Source of the DNA: DATLGB01 sp038258425
Lineage (GTDB): Bacteria; Actinomycetota; Thermoleophilia; Solirubrobacterales; Solirubrobacteraceae
Assembly (NCBI GenBank): GCA_038258425.1
Contig: JBBSPV010000005.1
Span: 1-64,000, forward strand
DNA: 64,000 bases
Direction: 5' to 3'
Shown here one piece after another: positions 55,998-64,000 of this stretch (position 1 is the first letter of the stretch; the number at the start of each line of letters is the position of its first letter). The translations under genes were made by a program, and so were the position numbers. The notes beneath the pieces are model-generated. The model searched no databases. It saw nothing but the letters and a program-made list of their open reading frames with translations, and had not been told where the DNA came from.

Positions 55998-57881
55998 ATG
56001 GTCCCACGTAGTTTCCGCAGCCGCCTCACCGCGTTCTTCGTGGTGATCGTCCTCCTGCCCATGGTGGCGGTCTCGGTCATCCTGTTCCGACTCGTCGCCG
56101 ACGCGGAGCAGGGCAAGAGCGACGCGCGCCTGGCCCAGGCGCAGCGCACGGCGCTCGGGGTCTTCGACGAGCTCGGCCGCCAGGCGGCCGCCGTCGGCGG
56201 CGACATCGCTCGCTCGCCGCGGCTCGCGCGAGCGATCGAGTCGGGTGACGGGGCCCGCATCGACGGCGAGCTGCGCGCGCTCATCCGGCGCGAGCGGGCG
56301 GCCAGTGCGCTGCTGGTGCTGCCCGGGGGTGAGCGGCACGCGGTCGGCGCCGAGGACGGGGTCGCGGGCGCCAGGACACGGCTCGTCGGCCGCGACGGCG
56401 GCCGGGCGGGCACGTTGCAGGTCGCCATCCGCTCCCGCGGGAGCTTCGCCCAGCTGCTGAGCACCCTCACCGACCTCGACGCCGTCGTGTCCGGGGGCGG
56501 GGCGCCCGTGCGCACGACGCTGCCCGGCACCCGCGCCGTCGCCCTCCCGCGCCGGGGGGCGGTCGAGGTCGCCGGCGAGCGCTTCCGGGTCACGAGCTTC
56601 GACGCGGCGGCCGTCTCCGGCGGGCCGCCCCTGACGGTGCGGCTGCTCTCGGACGAGCGCAGCACCCGCTCGGCGATCACGAAGGACTCCGTGATCGTCG
56701 CCGCGCTGCTGCTCGCCTTCCTCGTCCTGGCCTTCGCCTTCGCCCTGACCGTGTCCCGGACGCTCCAGGCCCCGGTGGAGCGGCTGCTCAGCGCCGCGCG
56801 CCGCCTGGGCGGCGGGGACTTCGACGTCATGGTTCCGACGGAGGGGGGGGACGAGCTCGCCGCGCTCGGCACGGAGTTCAACGCCATGGCCCGCCAGCTC
56901 GAGCAGCGGCTGGAGGAGCTCGACGAGGAGCGGCGCCGGCTGCAGCACGCAATTCGCCGCGTCGGTGAGCTCTCGGCGAGCGGCCTCGACCGCGACGCGG
57001 TGCTCGAGATCATCGTCCAGACCGCGGTGGACGGTGTCGGCGCGAGCGTCGGGCGCGCCAGCGCGCGCAGCACGACGGACGGCGCCCTGTCCGAGGTCGC
57101 CCGCGTCGGCGAGGTCGGTGTCCTGGGCAACGTCCTCGAGGCCACGGACGCGGCCGCCCTCGAGGCGCGCAAGCCGGTCGGGCTGCGGCGCGGGGACTGG
57201 TACTCGCTGGCCCAGCCGCTGCATCCCGCCGACAGCCCGGCGACCGTCCTCGGCCTGATCACCGTCGCGCGCGAGGCAAAGCCGTTCACCGGCGGCGAGC
57301 GCGACCTGTTCCAGTACCTCGCCAGCCAGGCCTCCGTGTCGATCGAGAACGTCGATCTGCACCGCGCCGTGCAGCGCCAGGCCGTGACGGACGAGCTCAC
57401 CGGCCTGTTCAACCACCGCCGCTTCCAGGAGGTGATGGCCATCGAGGTCGAGCGCTCCAAGCGCTTCGAGCAGGCCCTAGGGCTGATCATGCTCGACATC
57501 GACGACTTCAAGCTCGTCAACGACCGCTACGGCCACCTGCAGGGGGACGAGGTCCTGCGCGAGGTCGCCCGGGTGCTGATCGACTCCTCCCGCGAGATCG
57601 ACGAGCCCGCGCGCTACGGCGGTGAGGAGATGGCCGTCGCGCTGCCGCAGACCGACCTGGACGGGGCCCAGCAGTTCGCGGAGCGACTGCGGGCGCGGAT
57701 CGAGGGGCTCGAGATCCCGCTCGTCGCGGGCAAGGGAGCGCTGAAGATCACCGCGTCCTTCGGGGCCGCCGCGCTGCCCGAGTCGGCGATCATGAACAAG
57801 GATGCGCTCGTCGCCGCGGCCGACTCGGCGCTGTACCGGGCGAAGCGCCTCGGCAAGAATCGTGTCGTCAAAGCCGGGTAG
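55998..57881 (+). CDS. Membrane diguanylate cyclase with HAMP, GAF-like and GGDEF domains
   Basis: 627 residues. TM1 (about 10-33), an extracytoplasmic sensor of about 195 residues, TM2 (about 230-252), HAMP (VERLLSAARRLGGGDFDVMV), a GAF-like region (about 330-455; LEATDAAALEARKPVGLRRG, LFQYLASQASVSIENVDLHR) and GGDEF (from DELTGLFNHRRF near 462). The active site is GGEEM, a variant of GGEEF with Met at the last position; the preceding REID five residues upstream matches the RxxD inhibitory c-di-GMP site. It should make c-di-GMP from GTP in response to an external cue. ATG 55998 directly precedes TM1. Confidence 0.9.
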   Translation: MVPRSFRSRLTAFFVVIVLLPMVAVSVILFRLVADAEQGKSDARLAQAQRTALGVFDELGRQAAAVGGDIARSPRLARAIESGDGARIDGELRALIRRERAASALLVLPGGERHAVGAEDGVAGARTRLVGRDGGRAGTLQVAIRSRGSFAQLLSTLTDLDAVVSGGGAPVRTTLPGTRAVALPRRGAVEVAGERFRVTSFDAAAVSGGPPLTVRLLSDERSTRSAITKDSVIVAALLLAFLVLAFAFALTVSRTLQAPVERLLSAARRLGGGDFDVMVPTEGGDELAALGTEFNAMARQLEQRLEELDEERRRLQHAIRRVGELSASGLDRDAVLEIIVQTAVDGVGASVGRASARSTTDGALSEVARVGEVGVLGNVLEATDAAALEARKPVGLRRGDWYSLAQPLHPADSPATVLGLITVAREAKPFTGGERDLFQYLASQASVSIENVDLHRAVQRQAVTDELTGLFNHRRFQEVMAIEVERSKRFEQALGLIMLDIDDFKLVNDRYGHLQGDEVLREVARVLIDSSREIDEPARYGGEEMAVALPQTDLDGAQQFAERLRARIEGLEIPLVAGKGALKITASFGAAALPESAIMNKDALVAAADSALYRAKRLGKNRVVKAG

Positions 57882-57897
57882 CCTGTCGGGAGGACCT

Positions 57898-58389
57898 ATG
57901 GGCACGCTCGACGACGCCATCCGCGAGCACCTGGAGCTCAAGCGCCGCGCCGGGACCTCTTCCGAGGAGGTCCGGCGGCTCGAGTCCGAGGCGCTCGGCC
58001 CCGCCCGCCGCGACGCCGCGCCCCCCGCCGAGGACCTCGAGGAGCGCGAGGAGCCGGACGAGGCGGAGCCGCCGGCGCCGCCACGCGCGTCCGAGCCGGA
58101 GGAGCCCCCGGCGGCCGTCTCGATGTCCGACGCTCCGGCCCCGGACCCCGAGGGTCGCCGCGCCGACCCGGGCTGGCTCGACGAGGATCCGTTCGGGGAC
58201 GGCGAGGCCGACGACGCGAGGGCCCGCGAGGAACCCGGGGACGCGGAGCCGCGCCGGGCGCCGGCGGAGGACGAGACACCGAGCGAGGACCTGCTCGAGG
58301 AGACGCCGGACTTCCTCCAGGAGACCCCGGAGCACGATCGGCTCTGGTTCGAGCAGAAGCCGCCGCGCGACTTCGACTTCGACGAGTAG
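57898..58389 (+). CDS. Acidic, proline-rich conserved hypothetical protein
   Basis: 163 residues, very rich in Glu, Asp, Pro and Ala. The N-terminal MGTLDDAIREHLELKRRAGT and the C-terminal PDFLQETPEHDRLWFEQKPP, then RDFDFDE, look conserved and ordered, while the centre is probably disordered. No known domain. Similar small acidic proteins occur in related actinobacteria. GGGAGGA precedes ATG 57898, and a TAGCCT hexamer lies 13 bases upstream. The following gene starts 2 bases after the stop. Confidence 0.75.
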   Translation: MGTLDDAIREHLELKRRAGTSSEEVRRLESEALGPARRDAAPPAEDLEEREEPDEAEPPAPPRASEPEEPPAAVSMSDAPAPDPEGRRADPGWLDEDPFGDGEADDARAREEPGDAEPRRAPAEDETPSEDLLEETPDFLQETPEHDRLWFEQKPPRDFDFDE

Positions 58390-58391
58390 CG

Positions 58392-59246
58392 GTGGCCCGC
58401 CGCCGGTTCACGCTGCTCGACGTCTTCACGTCACGGCGGTTCGCGGGCAACGGCCTCGCCGTCGTGCACGACGCCGACGGGCTCCCCGACGAGCTCATGC
58501 TCGCCTTCGCGCGGGAGATGCGGCTCTCGGAGACGTCGTTCGTGCAGACCGGTGCCGACGCCGACTACCGCCATCGCATCTTCATGCCGACGGGTGAGAT
58601 CCCCTTCGCGGGCCACCCGTCCCTCGGCACGGCGGTCGCCGTCGCCCGCGAGCGCGGAGAGACCGAGGCCGCCTACGTCCAGCAGACCCACGCCGGCCGC
58701 CAGCCGGTGGAGGTCCGGCTCGACGGCGACCGCGCGAGCGCGTCGATGCTCCAGGAGCCGGCCGTGTTCGGCGACGAGATCGACGCGGGCGAGGCGCTCG
58801 CCGCGCTCGGCCTGGACGGATCGGACGCCGATCCGCGTGTGCCGGCGCAGTTCGTCTCGACCGGCCTCATGCAGCTCGTGGTCGGCGTCCGCGATCGCGG
58901 CGTCCTCGCGCGGGCCGTCCCGGACTACGACGCGATCGCCCGCGTCCTGGCGCCGGGCGACGGGCTCACGCTCTACGTCGCCGTCGTCGATCCCGCGGCG
59001 GGGTCGGCCTGGGCCAGAAGCTTCGTGCGTTCAGCGGTCGAGGGGGAGGATCCGGCCACGGGTTCCGCGGCGGGTCCGCTGTGCGTCCACGTGGCGGCGC
59101 GCACGGGGTGCGAGGCGCTCGAGGTCGCCCAGGGCGTCGAGATGGGCCGGCCGAGCCGGTTGCGCACGGCGCTCGAGGGCGACCGGGTCCGGGTCGGCGG
59201 CGACGCCGTCGTCGTGGTCGACGGCCAGGTCGAGCTGGACGTTTGA
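58392..59246 (+). CDS. PhzF-family isomerase/epimerase-like protein
   Basis: 284 residues, PhzC/PhzF fold (PF02567). FTLLDVFTSRRFAGNGLAVV, LSETSFVQTG with the catalytic Glu of the SE motif, FMPTGEIPFAGHPSLGTAVA and EDPATGSAAGPLCVHVA are diagnostic. The family isomerises small acids (DHHA in phenazine synthesis, diaminopimelate epimerase-like folds); no phenazine genes are present, so the substrate is unknown. GTG 58392 is two bases after the preceding stop. Confidence 0.92.
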   Translation: MARRRFTLLDVFTSRRFAGNGLAVVHDADGLPDELMLAFAREMRLSETSFVQTGADADYRHRIFMPTGEIPFAGHPSLGTAVAVARERGETEAAYVQQTHAGRQPVEVRLDGDRASASMLQEPAVFGDEIDAGEALAALGLDGSDADPRVPAQFVSTGLMQLVVGVRDRGVLARAVPDYDAIARVLAPGDGLTLYVAVVDPAAGSAWARSFVRSAVEGEDPATGSAAGPLCVHVAARTGCEALEVAQGVEMGRPSRLRTALEGDRVRVGGDAVVVVDGQVELDV

Positions 59247-59495
59247 TCGACGCCCGCCGCCCTGCGCGCGGACTGTCCGCCGACCGGCCGATGGTGCTCG
59301 TGAGCCGCCCGGCCCCGAGAGGGTGACGGTGGCTCGGCCTTCCGGCCCGGACATCCGGGAGGCGTTGCCGCCCCGACGCCGTGGCCTGGTCCCCTCCGGG
59401 TCTCCCGGCGGCGTCGAGCGGCTGGCGCAGCTCGAGGGGTCGCGCGGTCGGGACACCGCGCGGCCCCCGAGGCTGGGCCGGCCCTGGAGGCCGGC

Positions 59496-60647
59496 GTGAT
59501 CGACGGCTTCGCCGAGCTGCCGCCCGCGCTCGAGGCGGCGCTGACCGGGGCTGCGGGCCCGTCCCTGGACGGGCTGCCGGCGCGGGCCGACCGTGTCGTG
59601 GTCCTCCTGCTCGACGCCTTCGGGATGCGCTTCGTGCAGCGCCACGCCGGTCATCCGCTGCTGCGGCGCTTCGCGACCTCGGGCATCGTCAGCGAGATCA
59701 CCTCGCAGTTCCCCTCGACGACGACCGCGCATGTCACGACGATGCACACCGGCCTGCCGGTGGCGCGGCACGGCCTGTACGAGTGGCACGTGCTCGAGCC
59801 GACGCTCGGACGGATCGTGACGCCGCTGCGCTTCGCGTTCTCCGGCGAGACGGGCGACTCGCTGTCGGCCGCCTGGGGCGCGGACGCGACGCCGCTGCTG
59901 CCGGCCGAGCCCACGCTCTACGAGCGGCTCGCCGCGGCCGGGGTGCAGGCGAGCGTCCACCAGCCCGACCGGTTCTCCCCGTCGGTCTTCGATCGCGCCG
60001 CGGCCCGCGGGGCGACGCTGCACCCGTACGGTGCGCTCGCGGACGGGCTGCGGGAGGCGCTCGGCCACGTCCAGGCGGCCGGGCGCGCCTACGCCTACGT
60101 CTACTTCGACCTCATCGACACCCAGGGCCATCTCACCGGGCCGGCGTCGAGCGCGTTCGACGCCCAGGTCCGCGAGACGCTCGACGAGGTCGAGGGCCTG
60201 CTGGCCGGGGTCGCCGCGAAGGACGTCTGGCTCGTGCTGACCGCCGACCACGGGCAGATCGACGTCGACCCGGAGTCCGTGCTGTGGCTCGACGAGCTGC
60301 ATCCGCCGCTCGCCACGCTGCCGCTGCGTCCCGCCGGATCGAGCCGCGACGTCTTCCTCCACGTCCCCGCCGCCGAGGTGGCGGGGACCGTCGACGCGCT
60401 GCGCGGTGCCCTCGGCGACGCCGCCGAGGTGCTGCCGGTGGCCGACCTGCTGGCCGCCGGCGCGTTCGGGCCCGACCCGGCCCCGGCCCTGCTGGACCGC
60501 CTGGCCAGCGTCTGCGTCCTGCCCGCCCCGGGCCGCCTCGCCTGGCTGCGCCGCGCCGCCGACCACGGCACCACCTTCCGCGGCCACCACGGGGGCCGCA
60601 CCCCGGAGGAGACCCGCACGCACGTCAGCGTCCTGCGGCTCGGCTGA
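59496..60647 (+). CDS. Type I phosphodiesterase/nucleotide pyrophosphatase-family protein
   Basis: 383 residues, alkaline-phosphatase superfamily (PF01663). Metal and nucleophile motifs are visible: VVVLLLDAFGMRF (Asp), FPSTTTAHVTTMHTG (nucleophile Thr), YFDLIDTQGHLTG (Asp..His), LVLTADHGQIDV (Asp-His) and TFRGHHGGRTPEET (His). Signal peptide is absent, so it is cytoplasmic or membrane-peripheral. Probably hydrolyses a phosphodiester or nucleotide; physiological substrate unknown. Start GTG 59496. The 249 bases before it hold no recognised gene. Confidence 0.88.
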   Translation: MIDGFAELPPALEAALTGAAGPSLDGLPARADRVVVLLLDAFGMRFVQRHAGHPLLRRFATSGIVSEITSQFPSTTTAHVTTMHTGLPVARHGLYEWHVLEPTLGRIVTPLRFAFSGETGDSLSAAWGADATPLLPAEPTLYERLAAAGVQASVHQPDRFSPSVFDRAAARGATLHPYGALADGLREALGHVQAAGRAYAYVYFDLIDTQGHLTGPASSAFDAQVRETLDEVEGLLAGVAAKDVWLVLTADHGQIDVDPESVLWLDELHPPLATLPLRPAGSSRDVFLHVPAAEVAGTVDALRGALGDAAEVLPVADLLAAGAFGPDPAPALLDRLASVCVLPAPGRLAWLRRAADHGTTFRGHHGGRTPEETRTHVSVLRLG

Positions 60648-60654
60648 GCCGGTC

Positions 60655-60660
60655 TAGACT
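60655..60660 (+). promoter_or_regulatory. -10-like TAGACT of the tRNA gene
   Basis: TAGACT ends 9 bases before the 5' end of the tRNA-Ala at 60670, a suitable distance for its own transcription start. No clear -35 is seen. Confidence 0.35.
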
Positions 60661-60669
60661 GCGCCCCAC

Positions 60670-60742
60670 GGGGCCATAGCTCAGCTGGGAGAGCGCCTGC
60701 TTTGCAAGCAGGAGGTCGTCGGTTCGATCCCGTCTGGCTCCA
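60670..60742 (+). tRNA. tRNA-Ala, anticodon TGC
   Basis: 73-base cloverleaf: acceptor GGGGCCA/TGGCTCC with G3-U70, D-stem GCTC/GAGC, anticodon stem CCTGC/GCAGG with loop TTTGCAA (anticodon TGC, codons GCA/GCG), T-loop TTCGATC. The T-stem GTCGG/CCGTC has one T-T mismatch (positions 50/64), unlike the perfect stem of the CGC isoacceptor. CCA not encoded. A TAGACT hexamer lies 9 bases upstream. Confidence 0.95.
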
Positions 60743-60909
60743 CTCACAGAGTCCCTGCAAGACCGCCATACACCTTAGATGCGACGGGCTGTTTGTGGGC
60801 TCGTGCCCCAAAGAGTTGTCTCCAAAGTGCCCGACGGACGCGGTCGCACCTCGCTGCGCACCCCGGCCGGCACCCGCGGCATTTGCAGGCCGGCGTTTTG
60901 GGGGACTGC

Positions 60910-61595
60910 CTACCCGAGAAGTCCGGCGAGGCCGCGCAGGATCAGTGCGACCCCGAGGATGACGGCAACGCCGATGCCGATCCGCCCGCCTTCACGGCCG
61001 AGCCAGGCACTGAAGCGCTCCACGGCGACCGCCGTGCCCTCCGGTCGTATCGCAAAGCCGAGGAGCGGGAGCTCGAGCAGCAGCAGCATGATCAGGTTGA
61101 ACCCCAGAACCGTGAGGACCGTCGCGGCCGTCGAGAGGTCCTGCTTGGCGAGTAGGTCCAGACCGGCGAGGTAGGACGCGCCGGGAAGCGTCAGGAGCGC
61201 CCCGACGACGAACGTGGTCCGTGCCGAGCCCCGCTCAGGGCCTGCTTCCACCGCGGGGGAGCCGCACCCTCGCGGGCGGCCCGCTTTCGCTCGGCGCGGG
61301 CCCGGCGCCCCGTATCCCGGCCCGTCGCGACCACGAACACAGCGACCAGGATCAGCGCGCCCAGCGCGAGGTCGAAGACCGGATTGACCGTGCGCTTCGC
61401 CGTGCTCGTGGTGCTCGAGGAGCCGTTGAGTGAAAACACGATGACGAGGCCGAGGGTGATGCTCGTCATCAGCGCGCCGAGCAGGTACCCGAGCAACAGC
61501 TTCTTCGGGCTCGGCAGCACGAGCATGACCGTGACGGCCGCGAGCAGCGTCGGGTTGAACGCCGCGGTGAATGCGAAGAGAAGTATCTGATCCAC
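60910..61595 (-). pseudogene. GAP-family (PF11139) membrane protein gene with a frameshift
   Basis: ATG 61595 starts a GAP-family N-terminal half (MDQILLFAFTAAFNPTLLAA, LLLGYLLGALMTSITLGLVI) that reads to WKQALS. Family similarity then continues in another frame as RGSARTTFVVGALLTLPGAS, LAGLDLLAKQDL and LLLELPLLGFAIRPEG to the stop at 60910. The slip lies at a GGGG run near 61232-61236; inserting one base there would restore a 228-residue protein. It is therefore either a recent pseudogene or a sequencing indel. It is related to the intact gene at 54961. Confidence 0.72.
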
Positions 61596-61659
61596 GGGCG
61601 CGCCCGGCTAGGGGGCGAGCGGGAACCAGCTGAACGCCGAGACGGCGAGAGGCGCGACC

Positions 61660-61699
61660 ATCGTGGACTCCCATCGACCTGGGTCCACGATCGTGGACC
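61660..61699. promoter_or_regulatory. 18-bp perfect palindrome with an extra half-site
   Basis: GGTCCACGATCGTGGACC (61682-61699) is a perfect palindrome, and its half ATCGTGGAC recurs at 61660-61668, 30 bases away (about three helical turns). It lies between the GAP-family pseudogene start (61595) and the LuxR gene's 3' end (61793), that is upstream of the pseudogene. It looks like a dimeric regulator operator; the regulator is unknown. Confidence 0.55.
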
Positions 61700-61792
61700 T
61701 GGCGACCAGCCTCCCACGGGTCCTGGCGGGCCGCCTCGCCCGATGTGGGGGAAGCGCGTCCCGGGCGCTCGGCCTCCGGGGGACGGCGAGCC

Positions 61793-64000
61793 CTACAGCA
61801 GGCCGAGTTCGCGGGCCCGATCGACCGCGGCGCTGCGGGATGTCACGTCGAGCTTGCGGTAGATGGATATCGAATGAGACTTGACCGTGTGAAAGGAAAG
61901 GTAGAGCCGCTCGCCAATCATCTTGAACGTCAGATGGGTCGCCAGCAGAGGGAGCACACGGAGCTCGGCGGCCGTGAGGCTCGAGGCTCCTGGGGTGGAG
62001 TGGCCGGCCCTGCTCAGTCGCGAGCAGACGTCGGCCGCCTGCGCGGGCAGGGTCCCGAGGTCCGGACACCGTCGGAGCACCGCGTCGACCTCCCGGAGCA
62101 TGGTTCCCGCGCCGGCCCGATCGGCCATGGCGAGATAGGTGCGGGCCAGCTCCAAGCGTGCCTGTGCCGCCGGGACCGGGAGGGCGTATGTGAGTTGCGG
62201 AAGGTGATCCCGCGCGCGCGCGACGAGCTTGTGGGCGCTCGTCGTGCGCCCCGCGTGCAGTTCGGTGCGCGCCGCGACAGCCCAGACCAGAGAGTTGAGT
62301 GCGCTGTCCTCCAGGCGGGAGTGGTGCGCTGCCCACACCGCCTCCTCCGCGAACACGTCGGCCTGCGCCCATTCCTCTCGCTCGACGGCGATCAAAGCGC
62401 GCTCGGCGAGGGCAACCGGGACCATGTTGGACGCGCCGAGATGCTTCGCCTCTTCTCTCGCGTCGACGAACATGTCATCCGCCGCGTCAAGGGAGCCGCT
62501 CAGTAGCTCTGACAGGCCGAGACAGACCATTGCCGGAGGGCGCCACGGGCTCTTCGGCCCGAGAGTCCGCACGGCGAGTGCGGCGTCTGTCTGCAACGCC
62601 GCCAAGCCGCTTCGGCACCGATACGCGCGTAGCAAAGCCCGCCACGAGTCGATCGATGCGCTCCCGTCGGGTAGTGGCCCGTCGTGGTGGCCATGTTCGG
62701 CCGCCGCGCCCCACCGGTCGGACTCAGTGGGCTGACCAGTGGCCGCGAAGAACATGCCGCCGATCACGGCGACGGCGGGATATCGGGTGCGGTCGCCGTG
62801 CTCGTCCAACCAGGCGAACCACCGCTCGACCGTGGTGATGCGGCCGCTCTGGAACACCGGCTGGATTGAGTGTTCCATGATCGCCGCGACCCGATCGGCC
62901 GCTCGGTCTGCCTGGGCGTACCGGATCGCCGCAACCGCCTGCTTATTGGCGGCACACCAGGTGAATGCGCGACCGAGCAGGGGCGACACGCGATCCGGCT
63001 CGGACCGCGCCAGCTCAGCCGCGAGCAGCTCCCGCACGAGGTGGTGGCACCGATACCACCCCTGATCGCGATCGAGGCTGACGACGAACGCGTTGGAGCG
63101 CTCCAGCGTTTCGAGCAGGCGCGCGGAACCGGTCGACTCCAGCACCGCGTCACACAGCGGCCCGGACAGCCGGTCGAGGATGCTCGTCCGAGTGAGGAAC
63201 TCGACCTCGGCGGGGGGTAGGCGCGCGAGGAACTCCGAGCGCAGGAAGTCCGTGACGAATGGGTCGTTGCCCGTGAGCGGGCTCATCTTCCCGCGGCCAC
63301 CCCTCGTGCTCCGGGCCGACAGGGCGGCAAGGTACAGGCCCGCCGGCCAGCCCTCGGTGCGCCGGAGCAGTTCGCCCATGTCGTCATCGGAGAGGTTGGC
63401 CGAGGCGGCATTCATGAGGTCGCGGGCCTCGTCCTCCACCATGCGCAGTTCGTTCGGTCCGAGCTCCAGGCTGAGAGCCCGCGCCCGCAGCAGCCCAAGC
63501 GGGAGGGCGGAGCGGTCCCGTGTCGAGAGCACCAGCCGTGAGCCCGGGGGAAGGTGACCGGCGAGCGTGACGATGGCGTCGATACACCGCGGGTTCTCGA
63601 TCGTGTGGACGTCATCGAGCACGAGCACGACCGGCTCCTCCATGGCCGCCAGAGCCGCGCCCAGACGAGGGACGACCTTCGCCTCGATGGAAGCGCCTGA
63701 TGACGCGAGCGCGTCGAAGACAGCGGCGTCGAGCGGCGAGACGCGCGCGAGCGCGACCGCAATGTAGGTGAGAAGGACGACCGGATCGTTGTCGTCCTGA
63801 TCCACGGACACCCACGCGAACGACGGGCTCTCCGGCGATGCCGCCCACTGCGCGAGCAGCGTGGTCTTGCCGTAACCAGCGCCGGCACAGACGACGACGA
63901 CCGGCGGCTCGGCTGAGGCGTTCAGGCCGACAACCAGATCGGTTCGCGGAACGCTGTCATCACTGAGGCGGGGCGGCCGGAGCCTCGACTCCAGAAGCTC
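61793..64000 (-). CDS. LuxR-family regulator of the MalT/LAL type (5' partial)
   Basis: 735 codons are visible; the start is beyond the right edge, probably by only a few to tens of residues because SRLRPPRLSDDSVPRTDL is the usual N-terminal block. Walker A is GAGYGKTTLLAQW (near 63870-63835) and the Walker B-like motif is PVVLVLDDVHTIENP. Then GWPAGLYLAALSA, an alpha-helical TPR-like region, and a C-terminal LuxR helix-turn-helix (LTAAELRVLPLLATHLTFKM, LYLSFHTVKSHSISIYRKLD, SAAVDRARELGLL). Such STAND ATPases sense ligands and activate genes. Local target is not evident; the frameshifted GAP gene lies downstream. Confidence 0.9.
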   Translation of the reverse strand, partial: ELLESRLRPPRLSDDSVPRTDLVVGLNASAEPPVVVVCAGAGYGKTTLLAQWAASPESPSFAWVSVDQDDNDPVVLLTYIAVALARVSPLDAAVFDALASSGASIEAKVVPRLGAALAAMEEPVVLVLDDVHTIENPRCIDAIVTLAGHLPPGSRLVLSTRDRSALPLGLLRARALSLELGPNELRMVEDEARDLMNAASANLSDDDMGELLRRTEGWPAGLYLAALSARSTRGGRGKMSPLTGNDPFVTDFLRSEFLARLPPAEVEFLTRTSILDRLSGPLCDAVLESTGSARLLETLERSNAFVVSLDRDQGWYRCHHLVRELLAAELARSEPDRVSPLLGRAFTWCAANKQAVAAIRYAQADRAADRVAAIMEHSIQPVFQSGRITTVERWFAWLDEHGDRTRYPAVAVIGGMFFAATGQPTESDRWGAAAEHGHHDGPLPDGSASIDSWRALLRAYRCRSGLAALQTDAALAVRTLGPKSPWRPPAMVCLGLSELLSGSLDAADDMFVDAREEAKHLGASNMVPVALAERALIAVEREEWAQADVFAEEAVWAAHHSRLEDSALNSLVWAVAARTELHAGRTTSAHKLVARARDHLPQLTYALPVPAAQARLELARTYLAMADRAGAGTMLREVDAVLRRCPDLGTLPAQAADVCSRLSRAGHSTPGASSLTAAELRVLPLLATHLTFKMIGERLYLSFHTVKSHSISIYRKLDVTSRSAAVDRARELGLL

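Noticed and set aside
55790..60742. The segment between the two tRNA-Ala genes as an integrated island
   Set aside because: No integrase, no duplicated tRNA 3' end and ordinary housekeeping-type genes inside; suspicion attaches only to the outer flanks.
61232..61236. Programmed frameshift in the GAP-family gene
   Set aside because: No slippery heptamer with a following pseudoknot was seen, and the intact paralogue at 54961 is read in a single frame; a mutation or sequencing indel is simpler.
1..64000. CRISPR array, insertion sequence, riboswitch or rRNA
   Set aside because: No regularly spaced repeats, transposase-like proteins, terminal inverted repeats, conserved riboswitch cores or rRNA segments were recognised on either strand.

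Overview
The window is very GC-rich, densely coding DNA with GTG/TTG starts, many 4-base ATGA/GTGA gene overlaps and short leaders. The gene families (DUF3105, LytR_C, Ddn-like deazaflavin enzymes, FlgD-like Ig proteins, CFA-type methyltransferases, an actinobacterial second G6PDH, PF11139 GAP proteins) point to an actinobacterium. The overall flavour is that of the Thermoleophilia/Solirubrobacterales; that assignment is inference from gene content, not a database match.

Region 1 (1-26.5 kb) is mostly chromosomal housekeeping: an envelope LytR_C protein, a membrane-anchored Ig/dimethylformamidase-like protein, an initiating sugar transferase, acetyltransferases, an SDR, a haloalkane dehalogenase family enzyme, a lytic transglycosylase, a Thr/Ser dehydratase and a DnaJ protein. 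Next comes a lipid-modifying block (DUF1295, two cyclopropane-synthase-type methyltransferases, a flavin oxidoreductase and DUF1365), followed by an MFS transporter, a deazaflavin-dependent protein, an extended SDR, full-length HrpA and a secreted copper-monooxygenase-like protein.

Region 2 (26.5-37.3 kb) is a carbohydrate catabolic locus. A minus-strand operon runs from a phosphofructokinase-like gene through two class I aldolase-like genes, an FGGY kinase, a LacI regulator with two palindromic operators, a mannose-6-phosphate isomerase and a FrcBCA-type ABC importer. A DeoR regulator diverges from it and a PfkB kinase converges on it. The substrate is not evident.

Region 3 (39.9-51.5 kb) is one nine-gene, almost gapless operon: zwf, GH15 glucosidase/trehalase, a GMC oxidoreductase with a four-cysteine cluster, NDH-2, DUF389, cydA, cydB, a 50-residue unknown protein and a cation/proton antiporter. 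It looks like a sugar-oxidation module wired to a cytochrome bd branch, and it is the best candidate here for an undescribed system.

Region 4 (51.5-54.3 kb) is an arsenic locus: aquaporin-arsC diverges from arsR-arsM over a shared promoter/operator. ArsM carries a periodic cysteine-rich N-terminal tail and an extra C-terminal domain. Downstream are two decayed remnants (amine oxidase C-terminus, PotD-like binding protein).

Region 5 (55-64 kb) has two tRNA-Ala genes (anticodons CGC and TGC), each with a PF11139 GAP-family gene beyond its 3' end, the second frameshifted. Between the tRNAs are a diguanylate cyclase, an acidic conserved protein, a PhzF enzyme and a phosphodiesterase. A perfect 18-bp palindrome and the 3' part of a MalT/LuxR-type regulator close the window; that gene runs off the right edge.
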